A stretch of DNA of 29,183 nucleotides. It comes from an uncultured Bacteroidota bacterium. GTDB lineage: Bacteria; Bacteroidota; Bacteroidia; Chitinophagales; Saprospiraceae. The notes beneath the pieces are model-generated. The model saw only the letters and a list, made by a program, of their open reading frames with translations, had not been told where the DNA came from and did no database searches. This document shows positions 1-7,810 of the stretch, in pieces. The stretch spans positions 1 through 29,183 of the forward strand of contig CALGAA010000096.1 of the NCBI GenBank assembly GCA_937952445.1. The letters run 5' to 3'. Numbering within the stretch: position 1 is the stretch's first letter; each line of letters opens with the position of its first letter. The position numbers and the translations under genes are program-made.

Positions 1-135
1 GAAATTATGGGGTTTTGGTTTTGGACGGTGGTATTTGCATGCGTTATGGTATGGTATATCGTGGTGACGGTAATCGTAACCGTACGAGGTGGCAAAGACT
101 TAAGGGATATGTTTCGAAATATGGATAATGATTAA
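1..135 (+). CDS. Tail of, or complete, small single-pass membrane protein
   Basis: An open frame runs from the window edge to a TAA at 133-135. It reads a strongly hydrophobic stretch rich in F, W, V and I, about 25 residues long, followed by a short polar tail with R-G-G-K-D and an acidic end (N-M-D-N-D). An in-frame ATG at position 7 would give a complete protein of 42 residues with one membrane helix and a cytoplasmic tail. Otherwise this is the C-terminus of a longer membrane protein that starts outside the window. Small proteins of this shape are sometimes found beside solute symporters, but the neighbour that could show this is not in the window. No function is assigned. The frame is supported only by its hydrophobic pattern and clean stop. 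Confidence 0.4.
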   Translation, partial: EIMGFWFWTVVFACVMVWYIVVTVIVTVRGGKDLRDMFRNMDND

Positions 136-211
136 TGAATAAGCACTGGGTCAATTTATACTAAATTTCGATTTTTGACCTTTGGTTATGTGGTGATCAG
201 TGTAGACCGTA

Positions 212-1192
212 ATGAAAGATACAATTCATCAGAACGAGAAATCCATAGAAATTAATCCTAAAACTCCACCTGAATTCATTATCATCGGTGCCGCTAAAAG
301 TGGAACCACAGCATTTTTTGATGCCTTGTGCCACCATCCCGATGTGTATGGATCCCCTGTGAAGGAACCCCACTTTTTCTCCCAATTTCAAATCGAAAAC
401 TTCTCGGAAAATTTCCGGTTAAACAACGTTTTCGATGCTGAGGAATATTTTTCCCAGACCGAACTTACACAACAATTTCAATTGTTTGTCTCAGATTTGG
501 ACCAATATACGCGGTTGTTTGAACCTGCCCCCGCCCATTCGATAAGAGGGGAAGCAAGCACCTCCTATTTGTTTTCATCCGAAGCTCCCCGGCGAATTTT
601 GGAGCACAATCCCCAAACCAAAATAATTGCTATCCTTCGAAATCCTGTGGAACGGGCATTTTCACATTACATCATGGCTCTCAAATATGGATATACGACC
701 GATGATTTTATATCAGCCATTCGCAAAGATCAGGAAATCGCCGATAAGGGTTGGGGAAAATCACAGTTGTACCTCGAACTGGGTCACTATGATGAGCAAG
801 TAGAAAGGTATTATCATTATTTTCCCAGAGAACAAATTCATTTAATCCAACACGAAATTTGGAAATCGGAACCTGATATGGTTTTTCGTGAGGTACTTCA
901 ATTTTTGAATCTCGATCCCAAAAATGAGATACCCCAACTCATTCAAAATGCGGGTGAAGTACCGAGGTATCCCCGGCTCAATCGTATGATGCATCAGTGG
1001 GGTTTAAGACAACGGTTGGCCAACCGCTTAACCCCAGGTATAAAAAACACTTTGCGGCGGTGGTATTTACAGCCCAAAAACCGGATTCCATTCGATCCCG
1101 AAACGCGTCATTATCTGATGGATTATTATCGTCCCCGGATTGAACGTCTCGAAAACATATGGGATCGGGATTTGTCGATGTGGAAAGAATGA
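212..1192 (+). CDS. PAPS-dependent sulfotransferase (Sulfotransfer family, NDST-like)
   Basis: This 326-residue protein should transfer a sulfuryl group from PAPS to a hydroxyl or amino group, probably on a carbohydrate or lipid. The 5'-phosphosulfate loop is visible at residues 26-33 (GAAKSGTT), followed by KEPHFF at 51-56. A GEASTSY segment lies at 113-119, and the 3'-phosphate-binding motif RNPVERAFSHY at 143-153 contains the expected Arg143 and Ser151. Order and spacing match the heparan-sulfate N-sulfotransferase-like branch that is common in bacterial polysaccharide and natural-product clusters. There is no signal peptide, so it is likely cytosolic, where PAPS is available. The start at 212 gives about 20 residues before the first beta strand, normal for the family. 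No PAPS synthesis genes are nearby. The next gene on the same strand, a TSUP exporter, begins 136 bases downstream with its own promoter-like box, so the two may be separate units. The acceptor is unknown. Confidence 0.9.
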   Translation: MKDTIHQNEKSIEINPKTPPEFIIIGAAKSGTTAFFDALCHHPDVYGSPVKEPHFFSQFQIENFSENFRLNNVFDAEEYFSQTELTQQFQLFVSDLDQYTRLFEPAPAHSIRGEASTSYLFSSEAPRRILEHNPQTKIIAILRNPVERAFSHYIMALKYGYTTDDFISAIRKDQEIADKGWGKSQLYLELGHYDEQVERYYHYFPREQIHLIQHEIWKSEPDMVFREVLQFLNLDPKNEIPQLIQNAGEVPRYPRLNRMMHQWGLRQRLANRLTPGIKNTLRRWYLQPKNRIPFDPETRHYLMDYYRPRIERLENIWDRDLSMWKE

Positions 1193-1278
1193 TGCTCACC
1201 CACAGGTCACTTGCGCCTTATCCCCATTAAATTCCATGATGAATCCAGCGGATTTCTATTCTCAAATCAGAATTAATA

Positions 1279-1286
1279 TATCTTTG
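1279..1286 (+). promoter_or_regulatory. Bacteroidota -7 box before the TSUP/cdsA genes
   Basis: TATCTTTG matches the Bacteroidota -7 consensus TAnnTTTG exactly. It would place transcription start near 1292 and leave a leader of roughly 35 bases before the ATG at 1329. No convincing TTTG -33 element is seen at the usual 19-21 base spacing, so the call rests on the -7 match and its position. Confidence 0.45.
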
Positions 1287-1328
1287 TATGAATTTTGCAG
1301 CATTATTCATTGAACCACAATTCTGGAA

Positions 1329-2126
1329 ATGATATTCCATTCCCCCGTCGAACCAGTCTATTACCTATTGCCCTTTATTGGATTAGTCGTCGGATTATTT
1401 GGAACTATGGTCGGTGGAGGAGGGGGATTGATATTTCTGCCTGTCCTGGTTTTATTCCTGGGAATTCCTGCGCATACAGCTCTTATTACCTCATTGGTTG
1501 CTACTTTACCCATCACTCTTGCCGGGTCGACGGTTCATTATCGCAAGGGGAACATCAATACCAGGGTAGCGGGATTATTTGCAGGGGCCGGACTTTTTGG
1601 GGCATTTGCCGGTGCATCAATCGCCAATCAGTTTAGTGAAAATGGTTTGGTGACCGGTTTTGGCCTGTACTGCATTGCCATCGGGGTATACATTTTAATC
1701 TCGACCCACCGGATACGAATGTTGCCCAGCGGACTGCAAACCAACACAAGCCACAAGGGACAAAAAAATTTACTCAAAAGTTCATTTTTTGGATTTTCCT
1801 CCGGTGTTATCACGGGGGCGTTTGGTACAAGCGGAGCTGCCCCTCTCATGGCGGGCTTGTTTTCGATGAAAATACCCGTCAAGATCGTCATCGGCACCTC
1901 CCTACTGGTGGTCGCATCCAATACATTTTTCTCCATCGGAGCCCATTTTTTGGTGGGAAGCGTAGATCTAACCCTCGTATATTTTCTCACAATCGGATCA
2001 TTGGTAGGGGCCATCATCGGTCCGTCTATTATATCCAGGGTCAAAACGGATCATTCTGAAGTCCGCATCAGATATTCATTTGCAATAGGGATTATTATTC
2101 TGGGAATTATAATGATTAACGGATGA
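1329..2126 (+). CDS. TSUP-family membrane transporter (TauE/SafE-like)
   Basis: This 265-residue, very hydrophobic protein fits the TSUP family, whose members move sulfite, sulfonates such as sulfoacetate, or other small organic anions across the inner membrane. The two pseudo-repeats typical of the family are visible. The first is a glycine-rich turn after a helix (residues 22-34, GLFGTMVGGGGG) leading to the P-A-H-T-A-L-I-T-S segment at 47-55. The second is GAFGTSGAAPLMAG at 163-176, leading to the K-I-V-I-G-T-S segment at 185-191. Length is normal (250-270). The ATG at 1329 follows a -7 box, and the stop overlaps the next start by four bases (ATGA), so it should be translationally coupled to cdsA. 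The neighbouring sulfotransferase makes a sulfur-containing substrate attractive, but the sequence does not prove it. Confidence 0.9.
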   Translation: MIFHSPVEPVYYLLPFIGLVVGLFGTMVGGGGGLIFLPVLVLFLGIPAHTALITSLVATLPITLAGSTVHYRKGNINTRVAGLFAGAGLFGAFAGASIANQFSENGLVTGFGLYCIAIGVYILISTHRIRMLPSGLQTNTSHKGQKNLLKSSFFGFSSGVITGAFGTSGAAPLMAGLFSMKIPVKIVIGTSLLVVASNTFFSIGAHFLVGSVDLTLVYFLTIGSLVGAIIGPSIISRVKTDHSEVRIRYSFAIGIIILGIIMING

Positions 2127-2890
2127 ATGAACCCTCGACTCACTTTTCACCTCTTATTTGGACGATTTATGGGGTCATCATACTCTATTTTGCATTGGGA
2201 GCTACCGGATTTTACCTGATCAATCGAAAAAAGCCCACGGATGTGGCCAGGAAAAGTTATTTAAAATTTCTGGTGTACTTCCTGATCATCAACTTGTTGT
2301 TCTGGTGCATCGTATTGTTTCCCGGTGGATTTCCTTACCTGGTTATTGCGATTGTTTTGCTCGGCATATGGGAATTGAGCACCCTTTTTGTTCGTTCCGG
2401 ATTTAAGAACCTTGCGGTTTTTCTTCTATCATTACTGGTTTTAATATCCTTTGGTTTTGGATTTTATCGGTTTAGTCTTTTGTCCAGCGAAACCATGTTG
2501 TACGTGTTTTTGATCGTCTCGATCTTTGATAGTTTCAGTCAAATCACCGGCCAACTATGGGGGAAAAAGAAAATCGTTCCGACGATCAGTCCCAATAAAA
2601 CGTATGGCGGTGTTATCGGAGGATTTTTGGTGGCGGTACTCAGTGCTTTTCTGCTTATGGTCCTTCACCCCGAAATGTCCTTTGACTCCAGGTTGATTTA
2701 TATCATAGGACTCGTGGCGTTCGCTTTTATCGGCGACCTGCTTGCTTCGTGGTACAAGCGTGTATATGGAGTCAAAGATTACAGCCAGTTGATTCCCGGG
2801 CATGGTGGCATCCTGGATCGTTTTGATAGTCTTATAGCCGCCGCAGCATGGGCATCGGTCTGTTTAGAGGTTCCCAACATCTTGTTTTAG
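2123..2890 (+). CDS. cdsA: Phosphatidate cytidylyltransferase (CDP-diacylglycerol synthase)
   Basis: CdsA condenses CTP with phosphatidate to give CDP-diacylglycerol, the precursor of most bacterial phospholipids, in the inner membrane. The 255-residue product is polytopic and carries the family signature near its C-terminus. Residues 211-220 (YKRVYGVKDY) are followed by PGHGGILDRFDS at 225-236, containing the metal-binding H-G-G and D-R-x-D residues. An upstream conserved cytosolic segment, FDSFSQITGQLWGKKK at 135-150 and SPNKTYGG at 156-163, is also typical. The start codon overlaps the TSUP stop (ATGA), and the kinase-like gene follows after 21 bases. Because the block also holds a CDP-alcohol phosphatidyltransferase, this enzyme may feed that one directly. 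It could be a second, cluster-specific CdsA rather than the housekeeping copy; the rest of the genome would settle this. Confidence 0.93.
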   Translation: MNEPSTHFSPLIWTIYGVIILYFALGATGFYLINRKKPTDVARKSYLKFLVYFLIINLLFWCIVLFPGGFPYLVIAIVLLGIWELSTLFVRSGFKNLAVFLLSLLVLISFGFGFYRFSLLSSETMLYVFLIVSIFDSFSQITGQLWGKKKIVPTISPNKTYGGVIGGFLVAVLSAFLLMVLHPEMSFDSRLIYIIGLVAFAFIGDLLASWYKRVYGVKDYSQLIPGHGGILDRFDSLIAAAAWASVCLEVPNILF

Positions 2891-2911
2891 TTCAATTAAA
2901 ATTGCAATAGA

Positions 2912-3583
2912 ATGGATCAAGTACTTTGGATTTCAATTTGTTACCTTGTCGGAATCAGCCTCCTTTTGGTCCTCAACGAATTGAACTACAGGTATTGGAA
3001 GTTTAAAGGGGAATACAGTCGAAAAATAGCTCATGTACTGGCAACTTTGGCTACACTTCCCTTTCCCTTTCTATTTGATAGCCACTGGTACGTTTTGGCA
3101 CTGGCTTTTTTGTTTATGCTTGTACTTCTGGTTACCCGGCACATCCGGCAATTGAATTCCATCCACGACGTTTCACGACGCTCATATGGTAGTTTTTTAT
3201 TACCTATCGGCATATATCTGGCGTTTCTGATTTATACGTTATCCGGTAATCCGATTCTGTACATTATCCCAATCAGTATATTGGCCATAAGTGATCCTAT
3301 GGCTGCCATCGTGGGCATGAGTATAAAAAAACACAACGTACCGCTATCGTGGCCGGGGCGGAGTAGTAATAAAACCCTGTTTGGTTCCCTGGCATTTTAC
3401 ATATCCAGCACGATTTTATGCGCCGTAATTCTGATCTATTTCGGAATAGATATAAATCATGTGTTGCTGGTTTCTCCGATTATTGGATTTTTGGGTACTT
3501 TGGCCGAATTATTTAGTTGGAGGGGGTCAGACAACCTATCAATTCCCTTGTTTGTGCAATTGGGATTGCTTTTATTTCTCTAA
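2912..3583 (+). CDS. Dolichol/phytol/diacylglycerol-kinase-like membrane protein (SEC59/VTE5/DGK1 fold)
   Basis: This 223-residue polytopic protein resembles the CTP-dependent lipid alcohol kinases (dolichol kinase SEC59, phytol kinase VTE5, yeast diacylglycerol kinase DGK1), which are distant relatives of CdsA. The typical features are SRKIAHV at 36-42 after the first helix, an acidic S-D-P-M-A segment at 127-131 inside a membrane region, and SSNKTLFGSLAFY at 151-163, equivalent to the K-T-x-x-G-S motif that follows the nucleotide-binding region. Such enzymes phosphorylate an isoprenoid or acylglycerol alcohol using CTP. The gene follows cdsA by 21 bases and is probably in the same transcript. 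Its substrate here could be diacylglycerol, a polyprenol or a fatty alcohol; the sequence alone cannot distinguish these. No soluble domain or signal peptide is present. Confidence 0.75.
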   Translation: MDQVLWISICYLVGISLLLVLNELNYRYWKFKGEYSRKIAHVLATLATLPFPFLFDSHWYVLALAFLFMLVLLVTRHIRQLNSIHDVSRRSYGSFLLPIGIYLAFLIYTLSGNPILYIIPISILAISDPMAAIVGMSIKKHNVPLSWPGRSSNKTLFGSLAFYISSTILCAVILIYFGIDINHVLLVSPIIGFLGTLAELFSWRGSDNLSIPLFVQLGLLLFL

Positions 3584-3683
3584 TGCCCTACTCGAATTCT
3601 ATTGAGACAGCAATGAATTTCATATATAGTCCGTGGAATTTGTCTCAAATTTGTAATATTTAATATAAATTTATTGTTACTAA

Positions 3684-4826
3684 ATGTCAAATACACCTCC
3701 TATGAAAAAAATCGTCATCGCAGGTGCCAATAGTTTTGTCGCTTCTCATTTCGTTCATGAACTACTGGTCCAGGGATTCGATGTAATAGCATTGGTCCGG
3801 GGTTCGTCCGATCAGTCGGCACAAGATCGAATGAACCAGGCTTTGATCGATACAACGCTGAACTTTCCATCCAATTTTGATCAGTTGACCGTTCTCGATT
3901 ACGCGTTACTCGAGGAGGACTTCGGAATTCCCGGTTCAAAATTGGAGTGGATATTCAGTGAAGGGGTGGATTTTTTTCATTTTGCGGCAAGCCTCAAATT
4001 TGATTATCAGTCCAAGGAAGAAATTTTTAAAACCAATGTGGACGGTCTGCACAACGCTTTAAAAATTTTCAATCGATACTCTCGAAACAACGACCGTTTG
4101 TTTTTTATTAGCACCGCATATTCCTGCGGTATATTCCCCGGAAGGTTCGAAGAAAAATTTTATCCGGAAGACGATATTTCAAGCTTTCGAAACTACTACG
4201 AGCAGTCTAAAAGATACGCCGAAAACACCCTGAAAAAATTCATGGAAGAAAACGGTACACAGGCTCATGTGATCCGATTGTCCCAGGTGGTGGGAAATAG
4301 TGAGACCGGCGTTACAATTACTGATTACGGAATTTTTGACTTTGCCAGGCGGATTCAGGCCCTGTCATATGAATTTCCGCACCAAACCATTCGTATCCTG
4401 GCGGACCCCCAGGCAAACCAAAATCTCATCGCCATCGATACCACCGTGCATGATTTGATGCAATTGCTAAAGGTGGAATCGTTGCCTACTATTCTCAATT
4501 TTGTGGCGAATAAGCCGGTTGAAAACCATCAAATCATCCAGACCATCAGCGATCTCTTGCCCATCAACCTGGTTCCAATCAAAGACATCACCGCCGACCA
4601 AATGAACAAACTCGAACAGTTGGTTTTATCCGGGATGTCATTCACCGGCAATTACATCGATACCGATATCCGGTTTGATACGACAAATCGGGATCACGTC
4701 ATTTCGTCCAACAACCGGACGGTTTCAAAGGAAAGCCTGGAGGCGATGCTCTCCTACTACCTCGATCAATTACATAGTAAATACGCCGGAAAAGAAAAGG
4801 CGGACAAGCGGGACGTGCCCTTATGA
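3684..4826 (+). CDS. Extended SDR / NAD-dependent epimerase-reductase with degenerate nucleotide loop
   Basis: This 380-residue protein has the Rossmann layout of the extended short-chain dehydrogenases, closest in feel to thioester-reductase or male-sterility-type reductases and nucleotide-sugar epimerases. The first strand and loop lie at residues 9-22. Where the family has T-G-x-x-G-x-x-G, this one has A-G-A-N-S-F-V-A (13-20), so two of the three glycines are Ser and Ala. Downstream elements are intact: the H-F-A-A-S segment at 99-103, the S-T-A-Y-S-C-G strand at 143-149, and the catalytic pair Y172 and K176 (YEQSK). An internal ATG at residue 7 is an alternative start. Its stop overlaps the next start by four bases (ATGA), tying it to the CDP-alcohol phosphatidyltransferase. 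It may reduce an acyl thioester or modify a head group; the substrate is unknown. The 100-base upstream gap suggests that it could also start its own transcript. Confidence 0.82.
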   Translation: MSNTPPMKKIVIAGANSFVASHFVHELLVQGFDVIALVRGSSDQSAQDRMNQALIDTTLNFPSNFDQLTVLDYALLEEDFGIPGSKLEWIFSEGVDFFHFAASLKFDYQSKEEIFKTNVDGLHNALKIFNRYSRNNDRLFFISTAYSCGIFPGRFEEKFYPEDDISSFRNYYEQSKRYAENTLKKFMEENGTQAHVIRLSQVVGNSETGVTITDYGIFDFARRIQALSYEFPHQTIRILADPQANQNLIAIDTTVHDLMQLLKVESLPTILNFVANKPVENHQIIQTISDLLPINLVPIKDITADQMNKLEQLVLSGMSFTGNYIDTDIRFDTTNRDHVISSNNRTVSKESLEAMLSYYLDQLHSKYAGKEKADKRDVPL

Positions 4827-5413
4827 AGAAAATTATAGTAAAAGGTGAGAATGTTCTGAATGTTCCCAATATTCTCAGTTTGTACAGATTATTGGTTTTT
4901 CCTGTCATTTTATACATGGCCTTGACCGGTAATGAAAAATGGTTTGTGATCCTGATTTGCATTAGCCTGGTGAGCGATATTCTGGACGGAAACATTGCCC
5001 GGTTATTTAAACTCCAGACCAATTTCGGAGCGGCTCTGGACAACCTGGCCGATGTATTCACCTTTGCGATGGCTTTGTTGGGATTATTTGTGTTCAAATG
5101 GACCGAGATCCAACCCCATTCGTGGTTTTTATTTCTTTTTCTGGCCATTTTCGTTTTGAGCTACATCGTCGGATTCTTCCGGTTTGGTAAGATTCCCGGC
5201 TTACATTTGTACGGTGCGGTTACCGCAGGATACGTGCAGGGAATTTTCTTCTTCATATTATTTGTTTTTGGGTTTTATCCCTGGCTGTATTATTTTGCCG
5301 TAGGATTGGGGATCGTTGCTTACATCGAAAAAATTTTGGTATTACTTCGGTTAGATGACATCAGAATTGGTGTGAAAGGGTTATATTGGTTGATGAAGGA
5401 CGATAAAAAATAA
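4823..5413 (+). CDS. CDP-alcohol phosphatidyltransferase (PgsA/PIS-type)
   Basis: Enzymes of this family swap CMP in a CDP-alcohol, usually CDP-diacylglycerol, for a second alcohol such as glycerol-3-phosphate, serine or inositol phosphate, in the inner membrane. The full catalytic signature is present: D52, D55-G56, A59-R60, G69, D73 and D77, with exactly the family spacing. The N-terminal NVPNILSLYR (13-22) is the usual interfacial helix, and the remaining 196 residues form about six membrane helices. Length is normal for the family. It overlaps the SDR stop by four bases and is followed 23 bases later by the Gfo/Idh oxidoreductase, which may be read through. The N-P-N-I-L-S-L-Y-R opening is reminiscent of PgsA, but family members with other head groups share it, so the acceptor alcohol is left open. 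Confidence 0.92.
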   Translation: MKKIIVKGENVLNVPNILSLYRLLVFPVILYMALTGNEKWFVILICISLVSDILDGNIARLFKLQTNFGAALDNLADVFTFAMALLGLFVFKWTEIQPHSWFLFLFLAIFVLSYIVGFFRFGKIPGLHLYGAVTAGYVQGIFFFILFVFGFYPWLYYFAVGLGIVAYIEKILVLLRLDDIRIGVKGLYWLMKDDKK

Positions 5414-5436
5414 AACCGGGCCGGAAATTTCAAACC

Positions 5437-6795
5437 ATGGAATTCAATTATAACCGCCGAAGATTTCTTAAAAATAGTTCAGCTGCTTTTGCATTGGCCT
5501 CTTTGGGTGATTATGGCCTGAATTTGTTTTTCCGTGAAAAACGCTGGCGGGTGGGGCTGATCGGCTGTGGCTGGTACGGTAAGAGCGACCTGGCCAGATT
5601 GATGCAAGTGGCCCAAATCGACGTGGTGGGACTATGTGACGTCGACCAGAATCATATCAATGAAGCCGTCCGGTTGGTACAGGAACGACAGGGTAGCGAT
5701 GCTTCACCGTACACCTACACGGATTATCGCAAAATGCTGGATCAGCATGAGTTTGATATCGTCATCATCGGTACGCCCGACCACTGGCATGCGCTCAACA
5801 CGATTGATGCGATCAAGGCCGGCGCACACGTTTTTGTACAAAAACCGACCAGTGCGGATGTCATCGAAAGTGAGGCCATGTTATCCTATGCTCGCAAATA
5901 CAATAAAACCGTTCAGGTCGGGACCCAGCGAAGAAGCACCCCTCATTTGATCGAAGCCAAGCAAAAAATCGTGGATCAGGGCTTGCTCGGTCAGATTGCT
6001 CATGTCGATATGTGTTGCTACTACCATATGCGAGCTAACGGTAATCCGGACGTGATCCCTGTTCCGGACTTTTTTGATTACGATATGTGGACCGGACCTG
6101 CGCCCCTCCGGCCATTTGACAAATTGCCCCACCGTGGATGGTGGCGGACATTTATGGAATACTGCAACGGAATTATCGGTGATATGTGCGTCCACATGTT
6201 TGATACGGTCCGGTGGATGCTTGATCTGGATTGGCCTGACCGGATCTATTCGACCGGCGGCATCCTGGTTCAAAAAAATGGCAAGTCCAATACTCCGGAC
6301 ACCCAAACCGCAACATTTGAGTATCCCGATCTTAAATGCGTATGGAATCATCGGAGCTGGGGAAATCCTGTAGACCCGGAATACCCCTGGGCTTTTAAGA
6401 TTTACGGGGAAAAAGGCATGTTGGCCGGGAGCGTGTGGAAATATGATTTCACACCGTATGGCGAAGGGGAAGCCCTCCATGGGGATGTGGTTTATGAAAA
6501 GGAAAAATTCCCCGAAGATCTCAGGGAGAAAGATTTGGAAATTCACACCGCTCCGGCGATGCGCCGTCATATGCTGGATTTTTTGGCCGCGATAGATTCG
6601 GGCAAACAACCGATCGCAGATATCCGGGAAGGACATATTTCATCTGCCAGTTGTATTCTTGCGAATATTTCCATGCAATTGGGGAGGTCGTTGGAATATG
6701 ATCCGGAACAGAAGGTGGTGAAAAATGATTCTGAAGCTACGCAGCTTTTAAGAAGGCCATACCGCGAGGGCTGGATGCATCCCGAATTACCATAG
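5437..6795 (+). CDS. Gfo/Idh/MocA-family oxidoreductase with Tat-type signal
   Basis: This 452-residue protein belongs to the NAD(P)-dependent sugar and inositol dehydrogenase superfamily. The N-terminus NRRRFLKNSS (6-15) followed by a small-residue hydrophobic stretch is a twin-arginine export signal, so the protein probably acts folded in the periplasm, as many Bacteroidota members do. The Rossmann loop G-C-G-W-Y-G lies at 43-48 and the conserved acidic D-V-D at 68-70. The catalytic K-P motif is Q-K-P at 135-137 instead of the usual E-K-P. In the C-terminal domain, G-D-M-C-V-H-M-F-D at 248-256 supplies the expected Asp249 and His253. Periplasmic members often carry tightly bound cofactor and act on glycans or glycosides. 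The gene starts 23 bases after the phosphatidyltransferase, possibly in the same transcript, and converges on the TIM-barrel gene. The substrate is unknown. Confidence 0.92.
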   Translation: MEFNYNRRRFLKNSSAAFALASLGDYGLNLFFREKRWRVGLIGCGWYGKSDLARLMQVAQIDVVGLCDVDQNHINEAVRLVQERQGSDASPYTYTDYRKMLDQHEFDIVIIGTPDHWHALNTIDAIKAGAHVFVQKPTSADVIESEAMLSYARKYNKTVQVGTQRRSTPHLIEAKQKIVDQGLLGQIAHVDMCCYYHMRANGNPDVIPVPDFFDYDMWTGPAPLRPFDKLPHRGWWRTFMEYCNGIIGDMCVHMFDTVRWMLDLDWPDRIYSTGGILVQKNGKSNTPDTQTATFEYPDLKCVWNHRSWGNPVDPEYPWAFKIYGEKGMLAGSVWKYDFTPYGEGEALHGDVVYEKEKFPEDLREKDLEIHTAPAMRRHMLDFLAAIDSGKQPIADIREGHISSASCILANISMQLGRSLEYDPEQKVVKNDSEATQLLRRPYREGWMHPELP

Positions 6796-6880
6796 ATATT
6801 GATTCCCTACTTCATTCATCAACTCACCTCCCTGACAACGGGAAAACATATTCTCATTTGAATTTTAAGGATGGGATCAC

Positions 6881-7783
6881 TTACAATGCTTGTTGGACGT
6901 GCTCCAGCAAAACGGGTACTTTTTCAAAGGGATCTCCGGCTCCAAGCGTTTCAATCGGTAAATATCCCCGATAGCCAGAATCTTTGATGATTTTGATTAA
7001 CCTTTTAAAATCTGTGGGTGTTTCAACCCCCTCAATCCATACATTTTCCTTGATCTGCCACGTAATCGCATGGTGCACGTTTTGGCTGATTTCTTCATAA
7101 GGCGGTCGTTGCCGATAACTTCCGATATCCAGGTTCAGCCCCAACCAATCCGATTGGACGATATGAAACAGACGATCGACGTCTGCTGCTGTTTTTAGAA
7201 ACCCATTGTGATTTTGGAGGGCTAACATAACCCCGTACCGTTCTGCCCATTTACAGCATTTCTGAATCTCATTTGCCATCCAGGAATAAACTTCTTCACG
7301 GCTGTACCCATTGTGGGGATGATGTCCGGGAAAAATTCTCAATACGGGAGCCCCCAGTTTGGCCGCTACTTCGAGCCATTTGGAAATCAATTCGACGTCT
7401 TTTTCCCGGGCCAGCGGATCGGGGTTAGCAAAATCGTTTCGGATTCCAGTTCCACTAATATCCAGGCCCAGAAGGAAGGCTGTTCTCTTGAATTCACGGA
7501 TGTAGGCATCCTCGGGGACCTCGGGATAACCGGGGAAATAATAACCGGTCGGATCAATCGCATCGAAATTATAATCCGCACAAAAGTCAAGAACATCGAA
7601 TAAATCGATTTCTCCCGCCGTCAAGGGTCGGTGAAACGAATAGACATTGAGGCTGAGTTTTAGCTTGTACTTCTTAGAATTAGCCGAAAGTTGCCTTACC
7701 CAATTTTCGGGAACTATCAGGGGTAAGGTGGAACAGGCCACCATCCCTTTCAAAATCAACCGCCTACTTGTTTTTCGATTCAT
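6881..7783 (-). CDS. Sugar phosphate isomerase/epimerase-like TIM-barrel protein
   Basis: This 300-residue protein has the xylose-isomerase-like TIM-barrel fold (AP endonuclease family 2 type). Recognisable strand ends are S-L-N-V-Y-S-F (44-50), F-D-A-I-D-P-T-G (73-80), the L-A-L-Q-N-H-N strand (188-193), L-N-L-D-I-G-S-Y (216-223) and P-I-E-T-L-G-A-G-D (276-284). D219 and E278 sit where metal ligands are expected. The strand-5 position that usually holds a metal-binding Glu (E-N-H) reads Gln190. The N-terminus (SRRLILKGM followed by a hydrophobic stretch and V-P) looks like an export signal, possibly Tat-type. It is the downstream gene of a minus-strand pair with the SDR, 27 bases apart. Such proteins often work beside Gfo/Idh oxidoreductases such as the convergent neighbour, in inositol or keto-sugar pathways, but the actual substrate cannot be read from the sequence. 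Confidence 0.88.
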   Translation of the reverse strand: MNRKTSRRLILKGMVACSTLPLIVPENWVRQLSANSKKYKLKLSLNVYSFHRPLTAGEIDLFDVLDFCADYNFDAIDPTGYYFPGYPEVPEDAYIREFKRTAFLLGLDISGTGIRNDFANPDPLAREKDVELISKWLEVAAKLGAPVLRIFPGHHPHNGYSREEVYSWMANEIQKCCKWAERYGVMLALQNHNGFLKTAADVDRLFHIVQSDWLGLNLDIGSYRQRPPYEEISQNVHHAITWQIKENVWIEGVETPTDFKRLIKIIKDSGYRGYLPIETLGAGDPFEKVPVLLEHVQQAL

Positions 7784-7810
7784 AACTTTCGTTTCTGTTA
7801 TCCACCGATT

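Noticed and set aside
1295..1636. Plus-strand frame of 113 codons overlapping the TSUP start
   Set aside because: It lacks domain features and overlaps the clearly conserved membrane transporter in another frame.
5881..6636. Long minus-strand open frame (251 codons) inside the Gfo/Idh gene
   Set aside because: It lies antisense to a gene with clear family motifs and has no recognisable domain; it is a by-product of codon use on the other strand.
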